NCBI RefSeq assembly: GCF_024281235.1
Contig: NZ_JAHWXY010000015.1
Location: 1-52,065 of the forward strand
DNA from: Shinella daejeonensis
GTDB lineage: Bacteria; Pseudomonadota; Alphaproteobacteria; Rhizobiales; Rhizobiaceae
DNA: 52,065 nucleotides
Direction: 5' to 3'
Shown here in pieces: positions 1-8,388 of the stretch. The notes under the pieces were generated by a model. The model saw nothing but the letters and a program-made list of their open reading frames with translations, made no database searches and had not been told where the DNA came from. Both the position numbers and the translations under genes were made by a program. Within the stretch, counting starts at the first letter, position 1. Every line of letters begins with the position of its first letter.

Positions 1-427
1 GTTCGTCGTCTTGCTTGTCATAGACCCTACTTCTCACGAGTTGGGGTCTCCGGCAAAGCCGGGGCGGTTCATCTGAGCAGGCAAAGAATAAGCCAACCAA
101 GGGATTGAGTGAGACATCCAGAAGCCGGGTAGGAAGTCCGTAATGCTGCGCACGAACCAAGCGACCAAACATGGTTTTATCGTCCGCAAAATCTGCCGGT
201 GCTTCCGCCATCAGCTCGCTGATGATGTTGTTTTCAGCATCGGGACGGAGACCGCGCATCACTGACGGCATCAGTTTCCATGAAGCATCAGCCTCGCCTC
301 TAAAGCACCGGACGCCTTCTACGGCTTGGAGCTTGTAAATCTCAGTGAGAAATGAGGTAACGCTTGTGGCTGTTGCCAACGCGGGTTTCGTTGCCTTTCG
401 AAATTCTGGTTTCAGTGCTCTGGCCAT
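1..427 (-). CDS. FRG-domain protein, 3' part cut by the window edge
   Basis: The minus-strand frame is open from ATG at 427 to the window edge, about 142 codons. It contains the hallmarks of the FRG domain: a CFRGEAD motif near residue 40, a Trp a few residues later, and the core QHYGLPTRLLDVSLNPL followed by LFFACSDE. A GAGGTGG ribosome site precedes the ATG. FRG domains occur in phage- and defence-associated proteins and their biochemistry is poorly known. The residues after FFACSDE are arginine-rich and fit the family less well, so a frameshift near the edge is possible. The end of the gene lies outside the window. Confidence 0.8.
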   Translation of the reverse strand, partial: MARALKPEFRKATKPALATATSVTSFLTEIYKLQAVEGVRCFRGEADASWKLMPSVMRGLRPDAENNIISELMAEAPADFADDKTMFGRLVRAQHYGLPTRLLDVSLNPLVGLFFACSDEPPRLCRRPQLVRSRVYDKQDDE

Positions 428-520
428 GTTTTTCCACCTCAACTGAACGAAGGGCTTCCTAGCCTCGTTCAGTCCTTCCCCAAACGTCCAGGCAGAGCCT
501 CATGTAGCCAAGGCGCAAAG

Positions 521-1264
521 TCAATCTGACTGTTTCGGTGCTTCCTGCTTTACAGTGAAGTCAAACGATGGCGCCACGTTTACGAGAATGGCTGCCAAAT
601 TCATTAGAGAGACCGATAGGCAAAAAAGGATCGATATCCAGTTAAACGCGAGGCTTTTCCACACGCCGTATCCGACGACCGACATATGAAGCAGAAGTAC
701 GCTGAGCATAGCCATAGAAAGCAAAACTGAAAGGCTGGAGTAGAAGGCCTTATACCCGCGACCGGCGACAAAAAAATCCTCCCCAAATATATTCATCTTG
801 GGGCGGAAAAGCTTGATGTAAAGCTCTGTCGATGTGTAAGCTGACGAGATGAAATCCGGGTCAATTCCTTTTTTTGCGGCCAATCTGATGGTGAATTGCT
901 CGCATATTGCCTGATAGGCTTGGGCATTCATAAAGGCCAACGAAAGGACCATGAAGCTAAATGAGGCGAATACGGTCAGAACCTCGACCGCTGCCGGTAG
1001 ATCCTGAAATCCAATCGATGTTCCCGGGATGGTGACATTTTTCCCGAAGAGCAAGAGCGCCAATAAGCCATCACTTAAAAGCGCGGTTTTCAACAGAGCC
1101 TCCTGTTTCGCCAAAGTTCGGCTGTGCATCTCCAAATACTTTTGATGAAGGGTATCGTTGAAAACGGTGCCATCGTCGTCAAGCAACATCTCTCTTTCGA
1201 AAGTCATGCGCAGCCGGACATTCGGAGATAGCTTTATTGCAAACTTCCGCTCCGGTTCTGTCAT
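521..1264 (-). CDS. Four-helix membrane protein of unknown function
   Basis: This 247-residue protein has no family that I recognise. A charged N-terminal segment of about 55 residues is followed by two hydrophobic segments (about 57-80 and 90-112), a soluble middle of about 65 residues, and two more hydrophobic segments (about 178-200 and 205-232), so it is probably an inner-membrane protein. Its ATG overlaps the stop of the small Xre regulator by 4 bp (ATGA), so the two are cotranscribed and probably translationally coupled. A membrane protein coupled to a small repressor near an FRG gene suggests phage immunity or a toxin-like accessory function, but nothing in the sequence proves this. 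Confidence 0.7.
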   Translation of the reverse strand: MTEPERKFAIKLSPNVRLRMTFEREMLLDDDGTVFNDTLHQKYLEMHSRTLAKQEALLKTALLSDGLLALLLFGKNVTIPGTSIGFQDLPAAVEVLTVFASFSFMVLSLAFMNAQAYQAICEQFTIRLAAKKGIDPDFISSAYTSTELYIKLFRPKMNIFGEDFFVAGRGYKAFYSSLSVLLSMAMLSVLLLHMSVVGYGVWKSLAFNWISILFCLSVSLMNLAAILVNVAPSFDFTVKQEAPKQSD

Positions 1265-1506
1265 TTGGCTTGCCTTTTCAACGCCACGCCCGGGCCGTTT
1301 GCCACCTGTCCATCCTCAAGGAACTGGACACCCTGCGCTTCTAGCGCTGCTTTGACTTTTTCTACCGTGTCTTGCGACACAAGGCCGGCATGGTCTGGCT
1401 TCCCCTCAATCCGCCGTAGTGTGATGAGCGGAACGCCTGCCTTCTCGCATAATTCCGCCTGTGTCATGCCAAGCAAATCCCGGCCCGCCTTGATAAGCAT
1501 TTTCAT
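1261..1506 (-). CDS. Small Xre-family HTH regulator
   Basis: This 81-residue protein is almost entirely one Cro/C1-type helix-turn-helix. Residues about 3-40 read as ARDLLGMTQAELCEKAGVP followed by a recognition helix (TLRRIEG), then a short tail. Single-domain regulators of this kind with the GMTQAELAEKAGV pattern are common in alphaproteobacterial prophages and islands. The gene is divergent from the genes starting at 1624, and the shared intergenic region holds two copies of the same palindrome, its likely operators. It probably represses both its own operon, including the downstream membrane protein, and the divergent genes. Confidence 0.88.
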   Translation of the reverse strand: MKMLIKAGRDLLGMTQAELCEKAGVPLITLRRIEGKPDHAGLVSQDTVEKVKAALEAQGVQFLEDGQVANGPGVALKRQAK

Positions 1507-1517
1507 CCTCTGCCCTC

Positions 1518-1579
1518 TGATAACTTTTTATCACTGATGCACTTGCTATCAGTCATTGTCTAGTGATAAGTAGTTATCA
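1518..1579. promoter_or_regulatory. Two palindromic operators in the divergent promoter
   Basis: Two perfect copies of TGATAA-N4-TTATCA lie at 1518-1533 (spacer CTTT) and 1564-1579 (spacer GTAG), 46 bp centre to centre. Looser half-sites (TGAT...TATCA at 1535-1551 and CGATAACG near 1583) lie between and beside them. They fill the 117-bp gap between the Xre gene and the divergent 1624 gene, as expected for the binding sites of that repressor. Confidence 0.8.
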
Positions 1580-1623
1580 GTTCGATAACGAGCGAAACAA
1601 AATCGAAATCGGAGAGATGACCA

Positions 1624-1875
1624 ATGCCGAACACCACCGTTCCGGCCGCTGGCGAAGCCATGCCGAAAGTTACCGAGGAGCAAATCGCCCTGTCGCATGA
1701 CGTGGTGTCGCTCTTGTCCGTCTGCTCATTCGTGGCCGAGCGTATGACGGATGACGACGGGCCGAACCTCGCTGGCGACCTCGCCCGGGTCCTCATCAGT
1801 GGCTACCATCTGGCGAGGCAGGTTCGTGACGACTTGGAAATGATGCGCCGTATCAGCGAGAGTGTGCGGGCATGA
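1624..1875 (+). CDS. Small hypothetical protein, first of the divergent early-type operon
   Basis: This 83-residue, mostly helical protein has no recognised family. GGAGAG lies about 7 nt upstream of the chosen ATG. An in-frame-shifted ATG at 1618 would give only 27 codons and is less likely. The stop overlaps the next start (ATGA at 1872), so translation is probably coupled. Its position opposite a small repressor and upstream of a GcrA-like gene resembles an early operon of a prophage. Confidence 0.55.
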   Translation: MPNTTVPAAGEAMPKVTEEQIALSHDVVSLLSVCSFVAERMTDDDGPNLAGDLARVLISGYHLARQVRDDLEMMRRISESVRA

Positions 1876-2162
1876 GCAGCGTCCGATTGACTGATGGCCG
1901 CGTGCTGCACTTTCCTGACTATGATGCGCTCAACGTGGAAGGCGATATCCCGGTGGCCGACGACGGCGACCTTGCCGCCTGCGTTCCGCTCATTCCTTCA
2001 TGCGAGCTGCTTCTATTCACTGGCCGTCTTGTGTCCAGTGCGAGGAAGCGGCGACGGCAACCACGATGGGCAGAGGTGAACGCGGCACGGCTCCGGCTGG
2101 CCCGCCTCTGCATCGATCAAGCCTCGAGCGAATGGGATAGTGTGCAGGAGGTGACGCAATGA
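1872..2162 (+). CDS. Small hypothetical protein
   Basis: This 96-residue protein is not recognised. It begins with a short beta-rich stretch (RLTDGRVLHFPDYDAL), has a basic patch ARKRRRQPRW near residue 60 and ends in a helical tail. It overlaps both neighbours by 4 bp (ATGA at each end), so the three genes form a tight operon. The basic patch could contact nucleic acid, but this is only a guess. Confidence 0.55.
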   Translation: MSSVRLTDGRVLHFPDYDALNVEGDIPVADDGDLAACVPLIPSCELLLFTGRLVSSARKRRRQPRWAEVNAARLRLARLCIDQASSEWDSVQEVTQ

Positions 2163-2362
2163 TGCACCAGCCTTCCCCTTCTCGATCCTCTCTGCCTCTT
2201 GCCGATCTGTCACGCTACGCCTGCCGGTGGCCAGTGAACGATGCCAAGCCGGCCGAGCTGCACCTTTTCTGTGGTCAGCGAACCGAAGGGACAAAGCCAT
2301 ATTGCAAGGCGCATTGCCTGCTGGCCTACCGCAAGCGTGGAGCCGAAACCGATGCGGCGTGA
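2159..2362 (+). CDS. GcrA-like C-terminal zinc domain protein
   Basis: This 67-residue protein matches the C-terminal part of GcrA-family proteins: ACRWPVND, then FCGQ, then KPYCKAHCLLAY. The three cysteines and the histidine in this pattern are the family's conserved metal-type ligands. Full-length GcrA is a cell-cycle regulator of about 170 residues in Caulobacter that binds sigma70 and methylated DNA. This version lacks the N-terminal DNA-binding half and resembles the short stand-alone forms found in prophages. It is the last gene of the three-gene operon. Confidence 0.75.
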   Translation: MMHQPSPSRSSLPLADLSRYACRWPVNDAKPAELHLFCGQRTEGTKPYCKAHCLLAYRKRGAETDAA

Positions 2363-2601
2363 CCCCATACCCCCGGGGGGTGGTTCCAGACTTTTGCGAC
2401 CGCTCGGGGACCGGCGCGGGGAGCATCACGCAAGATATGACCGAATTGGGATTTTTTTGTCTGGCGCTGAAATCAGACCGGCATTCGTCCTGCGCCGTCC
2501 AGCGAGATTTGCCACCTTCCGAAACGCATTGGGGGAACTATTGGGGGAAGGCGAAAAGAAGCGCTCGAAAAAGCGCAGTTCCATCAGTTATTTAGCGAAA
2601 G

Positions 2602-2851
2602 GAAGTGGCGCGCCGCACCGGGTGAAGATGACAACTACATCTACTCTATAGCCCTCTAAGGCGCGCTTTAGTGGGGATGCCTGAGGTCGAGGCTCTGGAT
2701 GTGAACTTCCTGTTCATGAGTTTTCTTCGCTTGCGAAAAAAGAGGAGCGATCCCTTGCGTTCGAATCCCTCCCGTTCCGGCAGGTGGCACCACGATGCCT
2801 GCCGGGCCGAAGAACTACACCTACGCTATTTCCCTCCCTAGTCCTCGTTAA
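2602..2851 (+). repeat. Seam repeat, copy A
   Basis: This segment is alignable over about 250 bp with 38046-38310. Its left part (GGCGCGCCGCACCGGG followed by a stretch translating as EDDNYIYSIAL) is shared with copies at about 25.9, 28.7 and 38.05 kb. Its right part contains a 31-nt block identical to 38198-38228, then a CCGGCAGG...CCTGCCGG hairpin, then a degenerate second copy of the NYTYAI-encoding tail. Copy A lacks the left half that copies B, C and D carry. Confidence 0.75.
2756..2786 (+). repeat. 31-nt direct repeat, left copy (candidate attachment core)
   Basis: This block is identical over 31 nt to 38198-38228 in the same orientation. It contains GTTCGAATCC, the kind of string found in tRNA T-arms, but the flanking bases do not pair as a T-stem. 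It is followed by an inverted repeat CCGGCAGG/CCTGCCGG. With its partner it brackets 35.4 kb containing the metal, stress and arsenic genes, so it could be an attachment-site duplication. Confidence 0.6.
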
Positions 2852-3069
2852 CGCTGTCAACGGCCGTGAACGCAGTTTGACCCAGTTAGCCTGTCGCTTT
2901 GGCGCATCATGGCGCGATGGGTGCAGTCATGAAGACGCAGGTCGAACTGGATACCGCACTCGGTTGGACCCTCCGGCGAAATGGTCCGTCTGGAAGAGCC
3001 CTTCGGGCGCAATTCGCACGACAGGTTCTTGACTGGCAATCGACACCTGCTGAAGATCGGTCGGTTTCC

Positions 3070-5091
3070 TCATTTACGCGCGCTTCGAGCGGGATAGCCG
3101 TCATCCGGTAAAACCCCTGACTGGTATGACGGCTCTACTGGGCCGGCGTCGGGTTGGCATCGCAGTGAGGTGGCACTGCGCGCCCGGATCGGGTCGGCGA
3201 GCAGCCTGAGACCATTCAGCACCACCAGCACCGTCCCGCCCTCATGCCCCAGAACCGCGAGCGGCAGCGGCAGGGCGAAGAACAGGCTTGATGCGACCAG
3301 AAGCAGCATCATGCCGATGGCGAAGGCGAGGTTCTGGCGGATGATCCGCCGGGTACGCCGCGCCAGAAAATGCGCGGCGGCAAGACGCGCCATGTCCTCC
3401 GACAGCAGCGCGACATCGGCCGCCTGCAACGCGACATCGCTGCCCGCCGCGCCCATGGCGATGCCGACATCGGCGCGCGCCAGCGCGGCGGCGTCGTTCA
3501 CCCCGTCGCCGACAAAGGCGACTTTCCCATTCCTCGCCAGTTCGCCCACCAGCCGGACCTTGTCCTTGGGCAACAGGTCGGCATGGACGTCCTTTGCTTC
3601 CAGTTCGAGCTCCGCGGCGATCCGCAAGCCGACAGAGCGCCGGTCGCCGGTCATCATGGCGATGGTGCCCACCCCAGCCGCTCTGAGCGCAGCCAATCCC
3701 GCGGCCGAGGTCGCGCGCGGACGGTCGGCGACGGTGAGCGCCCCAGAGACCCGATCTCCCCGCCCTAGCCACACCACGGTCTGGCTGCCGTCCGTCAATT
3801 GTGCATATTCGGGTGCGTCGAGCGATGCGCCCATACGTGCGGCCATCCGCGGATTGCCGGCCCAGAGCGGGCCCACGGCATCCTCCCCCGTAATCCCCTC
3901 ACTGGGAACAGTTTCCACATCGCGCACCTCGGCGGCGGTTATGCCTTTTTCGTCGATGTGGCGGCGGATGGCACCGGCAATCGGGTGCTCGGAATGCGCC
4001 TCGAGACCGGCGATCAATGATAGGAACCGCTCTTCGGGTTCCCGCGTCACGACCTGCGTCACCTCGGCCTTGCCAGTGGTTAGCGTACCGGTCTTGTCGA
4101 AGGCAAATATATCGACCTCGGCCAACGTCTCCAGCGCCGCGCCGCCCTTGAACAGCACGCCGCCGCGCGCGGCCGCCGCCAGCGCCGAGAGGATTGCGGC
4201 CGGAACCGATATCACCACCGCGCAGGGGCTGGCCGCGACCAGCAGCGTCGCGGCGCGATAAAGCGCATCCTGCATCGTCCAGCCGAGCGTCAGGAAGATC
4301 GCGAAGGCGGCCACCGCGCCCGCCAGAACCGCGATGGTATAGCGCTGGCCGAACCAGGCGCTGAACCGTTCGGACGGCGCGCGCGCCGCCTGCGCCTCGG
4401 TCACCAGTGCGATCATCCGCGCCACGGTGCTTTCCGCGACCGGGCGGGTGACGCGCACCGCCAGCACGGCGTTGAGGTTCACCGTGGCCTCGAACACTTT
4501 TGCACCGGGGCTTTTGCCGACCGGCATCGATTCGCCGGTGATCGTCGCCTCGTCGAGCGATCCCTCTCCCTCGACGATCTCGCCATCGGCCGGCACGCGC
4601 GCGCCGGGGCGCAGCACCACCATGTCGCCGGCCACGAGATCGCCCACCGGAACTTCCGTGACGGTGCCGTCAGGAGTGCGCTTGAGCGCGGTGTCAGGAC
4701 GCAGCGCCATCAGCGCCTCGACGGCATGGCGCGCCCGGCCCATCGCCCGCTGCTCCAACGTGGTCGACAGGCTGAAGAGCGTCAGCAGCACGGCCCCTTC
4801 GAGCGCAGCGCCCACGGCAGCGGCGGCAAGGGCGGCCACAATCATCAGAAGATCGATGTCGAGAACCCGCTCGCGCCAGAGGGCGTTTAGGGCCCGCACC
4901 GCCGTCGGCACGCCGCCGGCCAGATAGACCAGCGCGTGGCCAATTGGTCCCCAAGGGCCGGGGTTCAAAAAGGCATCGACGGTCGCAAGCGCCATCCCGG
5001 CAAGCGTGATGCCGGTCAATGCCGTCATGAAGCGGTCGGAGGAAAGGTCGATTTGCAAATTATGTTCCTGGCTGTGCCGCGACGGCGGCAA
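3070..5091 (-). CDS. P1B-4-type heavy-metal transporting ATPase
   Basis: This 673-residue inner-membrane pump has the complete P-type core: TGES (about residue 185), the phosphorylation motif DKTGTLT (about 328), an HP dipeptide in SEHPIAG, and MTGD and GDGVNDAAAL in the hinge. The metal-site motifs are SPCA in the sixth-helix region (about 290) and HEGGT near 615, the signature of subgroup P1B-4 (CoaT/CzcP/CtpD-like; Co, Zn, Ni or Fe export). It has no N-terminal HMA domain, as usual for P1B-4. The longest frame begins with TTG; an ATG at 5028 (MTALTGITLAG) is an alternative start. The last 40 residues after LADPIRA look unrelated to the family. It lies 81 bp downstream of chrA. Confidence 0.9.
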   Translation of the reverse strand: MPPSRHSQEHNLQIDLSSDRFMTALTGITLAGMALATVDAFLNPGPWGPIGHALVYLAGGVPTAVRALNALWRERVLDIDLLMIVAALAAAAVGAALEGAVLLTLFSLSTTLEQRAMGRARHAVEALMALRPDTALKRTPDGTVTEVPVGDLVAGDMVVLRPGARVPADGEIVEGEGSLDEATITGESMPVGKSPGAKVFEATVNLNAVLAVRVTRPVAESTVARMIALVTEAQAARAPSERFSAWFGQRYTIAVLAGAVAAFAIFLTLGWTMQDALYRAATLLVAASPCAVVISVPAAILSALAAAARGGVLFKGGAALETLAEVDIFAFDKTGTLTTGKAEVTQVVTREPEERFLSLIAGLEAHSEHPIAGAIRRHIDEKGITAAEVRDVETVPSEGITGEDAVGPLWAGNPRMAARMGASLDAPEYAQLTDGSQTVVWLGRGDRVSGALTVADRPRATSAAGLAALRAAGVGTIAMMTGDRRSVGLRIAAELELEAKDVHADLLPKDKVRLVGELARNGKVAFVGDGVNDAAALARADVGIAMGAAGSDVALQAADVALLSEDMARLAAAHFLARRTRRIIRQNLAFAIGMMLLLVASSLFFALPLPLAVLGHEGGTVLVVLNGLRLLADPIRARSATSLRCQPDAGPVEPSYQSGVLPDDGYPARSARK

Positions 5092-5172
5092 TGGCTGGGG
5101 AGACCGGCGATGACGCGCCGGATGGGCTGGCGTGATTCGCCCGGTCGATCGGGTTCCGTTATTCCTTTTCCA

Positions 5173-6408
5173 TCACGGCATCGAGCTTACCCCCAGGATC
5201 GCGCCGCCGGCAGCCGCAATCAGCACCACGAGCCATGGCGGGAACTTCCAGCTCATCAGGGCGACGAAACAGGACAGCGCCAGCGCAAAGTCGCGGGGCG
5301 ACCCGACCGCGCTGGTCCAGAGCGGATCGTAGAGCGCGGCGCCCAGAATGCCAACTACCGCGGCGTTCGCCCCCGCCATCGGCGCCCGCACGCCGGAGCG
5401 TGCGCGCAGCGTGTTCCAGAACGGCAACGCGCCGACAAGCAGCAAGAAGCCCGGCAGGAAGATCGCAAGAAGGGCAAGTGTCACGCCGACGATCCCGTTC
5501 GGGCCGGGTTCGAGCAGCATTCCGAGATAGGCGGCGAAGGTGAACAGCGGCCCCGGCACCGCCTGGGCCGCGCCATAGCCGGCTAGGAACGCATCGGGCG
5601 TGACCCAGCCCGGGCGAACCACTTCGGCTTCCAGCAAAGGCAAGACCACGTGGCCGCCGCCGAACACCAGCGCACCGGCGCGATAGAAGGCGTCGATCAT
5701 CGCCAGCCACTGCGCGGGAAACATCGCCGCCGCCAGCGGTAAGCCGAAGATCAGGATGAAGAACAGGGCCAGCGCGATTATTCCCGCCTGCCGCGAGACC
5801 GGGAAATGCAGCGCTTCACCCGAAACTCCCCCCGTGTTGCGGCAAAGCCGGAGCCCGGCGAGCCCACCGAGCAGGATTGCACCCAACTGACCCGTCGTGC
5901 CCCCGATCAGCACCACCATCAGGACGGCGGCGAGCGCGATCGTCTGGCGTGAACGGTCGGGACAGAGCGTGCGCGCCATCCCCCAGACCGCCTGCGCCAC
6001 GATGGCCACCGCGACGAGTTTCAGCCCGTGCAATACCCAGCTGCCGAGCGGGCCTGAAAACGCCGCCGCACCGAGTGCGAACAGCATCAGAAGCAGGGCG
6101 GAAGGCAAGGTAAAGGCCGCCCAGGCAGCGAGCGCGCCCGTCGGCCCGGCACGCTGCAAGCCCAATGCGAAGCCGACCTGGCTGGATGCCGGTCCCGGAA
6201 GGAATTGACACAGCGCAACCAGATCGGCATAGCCACGATCGTCGATCCAGCCGCGCCGGGCAACGAATTCCTCGCGGAAATAGCCCAGATGCGCGATCGG
6301 TCCGCCGTAGGAGGTCAGGCCCAGTTTCAGGAAAGCGGCCAGAACCTCGCCGGGCGTGCCTTGTCGTCGGCTTAGGGCCACGGCCTTCAGCGTGTCATTG
6401 GCGGGCAT
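5173..6408 (-). CDS. chrA: Chromate transporter, ChrA family
   Basis: This 411-residue membrane protein is a two-domain (long-chain) CHR transporter. Each half carries the family pattern: FLKLGLTSYGGPIAHLGYFREEF followed by LCQFLPGPASSQV in the first, and GALVFGGGHVVLPLLE followed by AAQAVPGPLFTFAAYLG in the second. ChrA exports chromate from the cytoplasm. The ATG at 6408 is chosen because the family starts just before the first domain; upstream sequence in frame is not conserved-looking. With the downstream P1B-4 ATPase it forms a small metal-resistance unit. Confidence 0.93.
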   Translation of the reverse strand: MPANDTLKAVALSRRQGTPGEVLAAFLKLGLTSYGGPIAHLGYFREEFVARRGWIDDRGYADLVALCQFLPGPASSQVGFALGLQRAGPTGALAAWAAFTLPSALLLMLFALGAAAFSGPLGSWVLHGLKLVAVAIVAQAVWGMARTLCPDRSRQTIALAAVLMVVLIGGTTGQLGAILLGGLAGLRLCRNTGGVSGEALHFPVSRQAGIIALALFFILIFGLPLAAAMFPAQWLAMIDAFYRAGALVFGGGHVVLPLLEAEVVRPGWVTPDAFLAGYGAAQAVPGPLFTFAAYLGMLLEPGPNGIVGVTLALLAIFLPGFLLLVGALPFWNTLRARSGVRAPMAGANAAVVGILGAALYDPLWTSAVGSPRDFALALSCFVALMSWKFPPWLVVLIAAAGGAILGVSSMP

Positions 6409-6592
6409 GATGTCTCCGTGACGCTCGCGATTTCCGGGACTCGCCAGACGCCCTGAAAGGGCGTATGCGATCATTGTACCTGTAATGGGGCAATGAAACA
6501 GACAGGTGACTGCCGAAACACGCCCTCGTCGTTGCCTCATATCGCAAGTGGTGTCCACAAGACCGCACCCCGCAAGAGAGATAACGGAGGAA

Positions 6593-6898
6593 TCATGGCG
6601 TGGTTGTCGGGAGAGGACCAGCCTGCGGACGACGGCCCTCCAGCAGGTCGGCGTCGGTGGCCAGCGCATCAGCCATGAAGTCCATGAAGGCACGAACACG
6701 GGTGGTGTTGCGCAGACCCTCATGGGTCAGCAGCCACAGATCGAGCCGGAAATCTTCCGGAAACATGGCGGTTCGGAAAAGGTCGAGGGTGCGGTCGGCT
6801 ACGGCGCAAGGCAGCGGCGCAAAGTCGATCCCGGCCCTAGCCGCGGCAATCGCGGCCGAGATTGAATTGGTGCGATAGATCGGCCGTATTTTCGGTAG
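6593..6898 (-). pseudogene. LysR-family regulator, C-terminal remnant
   Basis: About 100 codons are open on the minus strand and match the end of a LysR effector-binding domain: PIYRTNSISAAIAAARAG, FAPLPCAVAD, and the typical ending LTHEGLRNTTRVRAFMDFM. A stop codon at 6899-6901 cuts the frame upstream, and the DNA-binding half is absent. The remnant lies between chrA and the IS21 end, so an insertion or deletion associated with the IS may have removed the rest. Confidence 0.75.
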
Positions 6899-7204
6899 TC
6901 AAGTCACCAACTGATGGCTGATTGCTCAATGTGAACGCTCGGATCACACCCAGAAAGAAGCGCAGATCATCCCAGTTCGCATCGATCAAGACAAATCAAT
7001 TGGCAAGTGCAGCTGATTATCTGATTTACGATCGTCTCCCTCCAGAGGATTGGATAAAAGCTCCGGCTCACGCGACGAAGAACCTGTCGCAAATTACATT
7101 AAGGATAAAGCCCTTTGAGGACTGTATCAAAATGGGTATGAAGACGGCGGTTGCATTCGCACTCCCGATTGCGAAAATTGTCCGCTTTCAGAATTGTTAC
7201 ACTG
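6899..7204. other. Intergenic, nothing recognised
   Basis: About 300 bases lie between the LysR remnant and the IS21 end. An open frame on the plus strand runs through here into the IS, but it has no family resemblance and no good ribosome site. No promoter or repeat stands out. Confidence 0.5.
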
Positions 7205-7208
7205 TTGG

Positions 7209-7252
7209 TTTCCACGCAGAACTGAGCCGGTTTTTCCACCGAGAAGTGAGCC
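7209..7252. repeat. Paired 20-bp repeats of the IS21 terminal region
   Basis: TTTCCACGCAGAACTGAGCC at 7209-7228 and TTTCCACCGAGAAGTGAGCC at 7233-7252 differ at three positions. Such repeats in IS21-family ends are transposase (IstA) binding sites. They lie just outside the istB stop. Confidence 0.7.
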
Positions 7253-7274
7253 ACCTCCGAGTATGGTTTTCTGA

Positions 7275-8069
7275 TCAGGGTTTGGTCAAGGGATTGGCCT
7301 TTTCTCCTCTCTTCTGCGCTGCTGCGGACGAGCTGGCCTTGAAGCGGAAGCTGTCGTTACCGGTTTCCAGGATGTGGCAACAGTGGGTCAGGCGATCGAG
7401 CAAAGCTGTCGTCATCTTGGCGTCGCCGAAGACGGTTGCCCATTCGCTGAAGCTGAGGTTGGTGGTGATGACGACGCTGGTGCGCTCATAGAGCTTGCTC
7501 AGCAGGTGGAAGAGCAGCGCTCCGCCGGAAGCACTGAACGGAAGGTATCCGAGTTCATCGAGGATCAGCAGATCGAGACGGACCAGCGTCTCGGCGATCT
7601 GGCCTGCCTTTCCTTTGGCCTTTTCCTGCTCGAGAGCGTTGACCAATTCGATGGTCGAGAAGAAGTGGACCTTTCGGCGATGGTGCTCGATAGCCTGAAC
7701 ACCGAGGGCGGTCGCGACATGTGTTTTTCCTGTTCCGGGCCCGCCGACAAGCACGATATTCTGCGCTCCGTCCATGAACTCGTATCGATGCAGTTGGCGC
7801 ACTGTCGCCTCGTTGATCTCGCTGGCGGCGAAGTCGTAGCCAGAGATATCCTTGTAGGCTGGGAAGCGTGCAGCCTTCATATGATAGGCAATCGAGCGAA
7901 CCTCGCGCTCGGCCATCTCGGCTTTCAGCAACTGAGACAGGATCGGCACGGCCGCATCGAAGGCTGGTGCTCCTTGCTCGATCAGGTCGGTGACCGCTTG
8001 GGCCATGCCATACATCTTCAGGCTACGCAGCATGATGACGACGGCGGCGCTGGCAGGATCATGACGCAT
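7275..8069 (-). CDS. istB: IS21-family helper ATPase IstB
   Basis: This 264-residue AAA+ ATPase helps the IstA transposase choose targets. Visible motifs are Walker [17 protein letters not shown], Walker [14 protein letters not shown] and the sensor stretch [13 protein letters not shown] followed by [14 protein letters not shown], all diagnostic of IstB. GGAGG lies just before the ATG at 8069. The upstream istA frame seems to end in TGA overlapping this ATG, as in intact IS21 elements, but the rest of istA is absent. Confidence 0.92.
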   Translation of the reverse strand: MRHDPASAAVVIMLRSLKMYGMAQAVTDLIEQGAPAFDAAVPILSQLLKAEMAEREVRSIAYHMKAARFPAYKDISGYDFAASEINEATVRQLHRYEFMDGAQNIVLVGGPGTGKTHVATALGVQAIEHHRRKVHFFSTIELVNALEQEKAKGKAGQIAETLVRLDLLILDELGYLPFSASGGALLFHLLSKLYERTSVVITTNLSFSEWATVFGDAKMTTALLDRLTHCCHILETGNDSFRFKASSSAAAQKRGEKANPLTKP

Positions 8070-8388
8070 GACGACCTCCCACGATCCGGACACGCAGGCC
8101 ATCGTAACGTTCGACGTTGGCCTTGGGCGCGCTTCTTTTTCGCACACGGGTCGTGCAGCGTTTGCTTGGAGATTCGTTCGTTGCACCCCCTGGACCGGCA
8201 AATCCCGTCCAGGATACTGATTGCACCAGAGCCCAAAACTGCAATGAGAATGCTGCTGCCTCCGAGCAGCGTGGGGTCAACATGGACGCGGAAGAAATCA
8301 GCCGGCTCAGACAGCAGGCTCTGATCTCGTCTTTGCAAAGCTCCTTGCGCCGCTGGGGCAGGCAGTAAGGCAGGGAGGTGATTTTAAC
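8070..8388. other. Gap between istB and the fur-like fragment
   Basis: About 320 bases. The first 80-90 bp (minus strand) probably encode the C-terminal tail of istA (ending [15 protein letters not shown]). The remainder shows only short frames. A plus-strand 28-codon frame from 8282 (starting MDAEEISRLRQQAL) has no recognisable relative. Confidence 0.4.

Larger units (their letters stand above)
2363..3069. other. Noncoding stretch between the prophage-like remnant and the metal genes
   Basis: No convincing gene was found in these 707 bases. The first 240 bp contain a GC-rich run and a direct repeat of ATTGGGGGAA near 2530. From about 2602 the sequence becomes a copy of the seam repeat described separately. 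The remaining 220 bp up to the ATPase stop show nothing I recognise. Confidence 0.6.
7205..8160 (-). mobile_element. IS21-family remnant (istB plus one end)
   Basis: An intact istB and one recognisable terminal region remain. The terminal region (7209-7252) has two 20-bp repeats of the form TTTCCAC-N2-AGAA-N-TGAGCC spaced 24 bp apart, the multiple-repeat arrangement of IS21 ends. Only the last few codons of istA appear to remain upstream of istB, in a frame whose TGA overlaps the istB start. The other end and the transposase gene are missing, so the element cannot move by itself. Confidence 0.75.

Noticed and set aside
2756..2786. tRNA gene or tRNA 3' fragment (GTTCGAATCC string), also at 38198-38228
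   Set aside because: The bases flanking the TTCGAAT loop do not form a T-stem, no acceptor partner or anticodon arm could be drawn upstream, and no CCA follows. Kept only as a possible attachment core.
6922..7491. 189-codon plus-strand frame between the LysR remnant and istB
   Set aside because: It runs across the IS21 terminal repeats and antisense to istB, with no ribosome site and no family resemblance.
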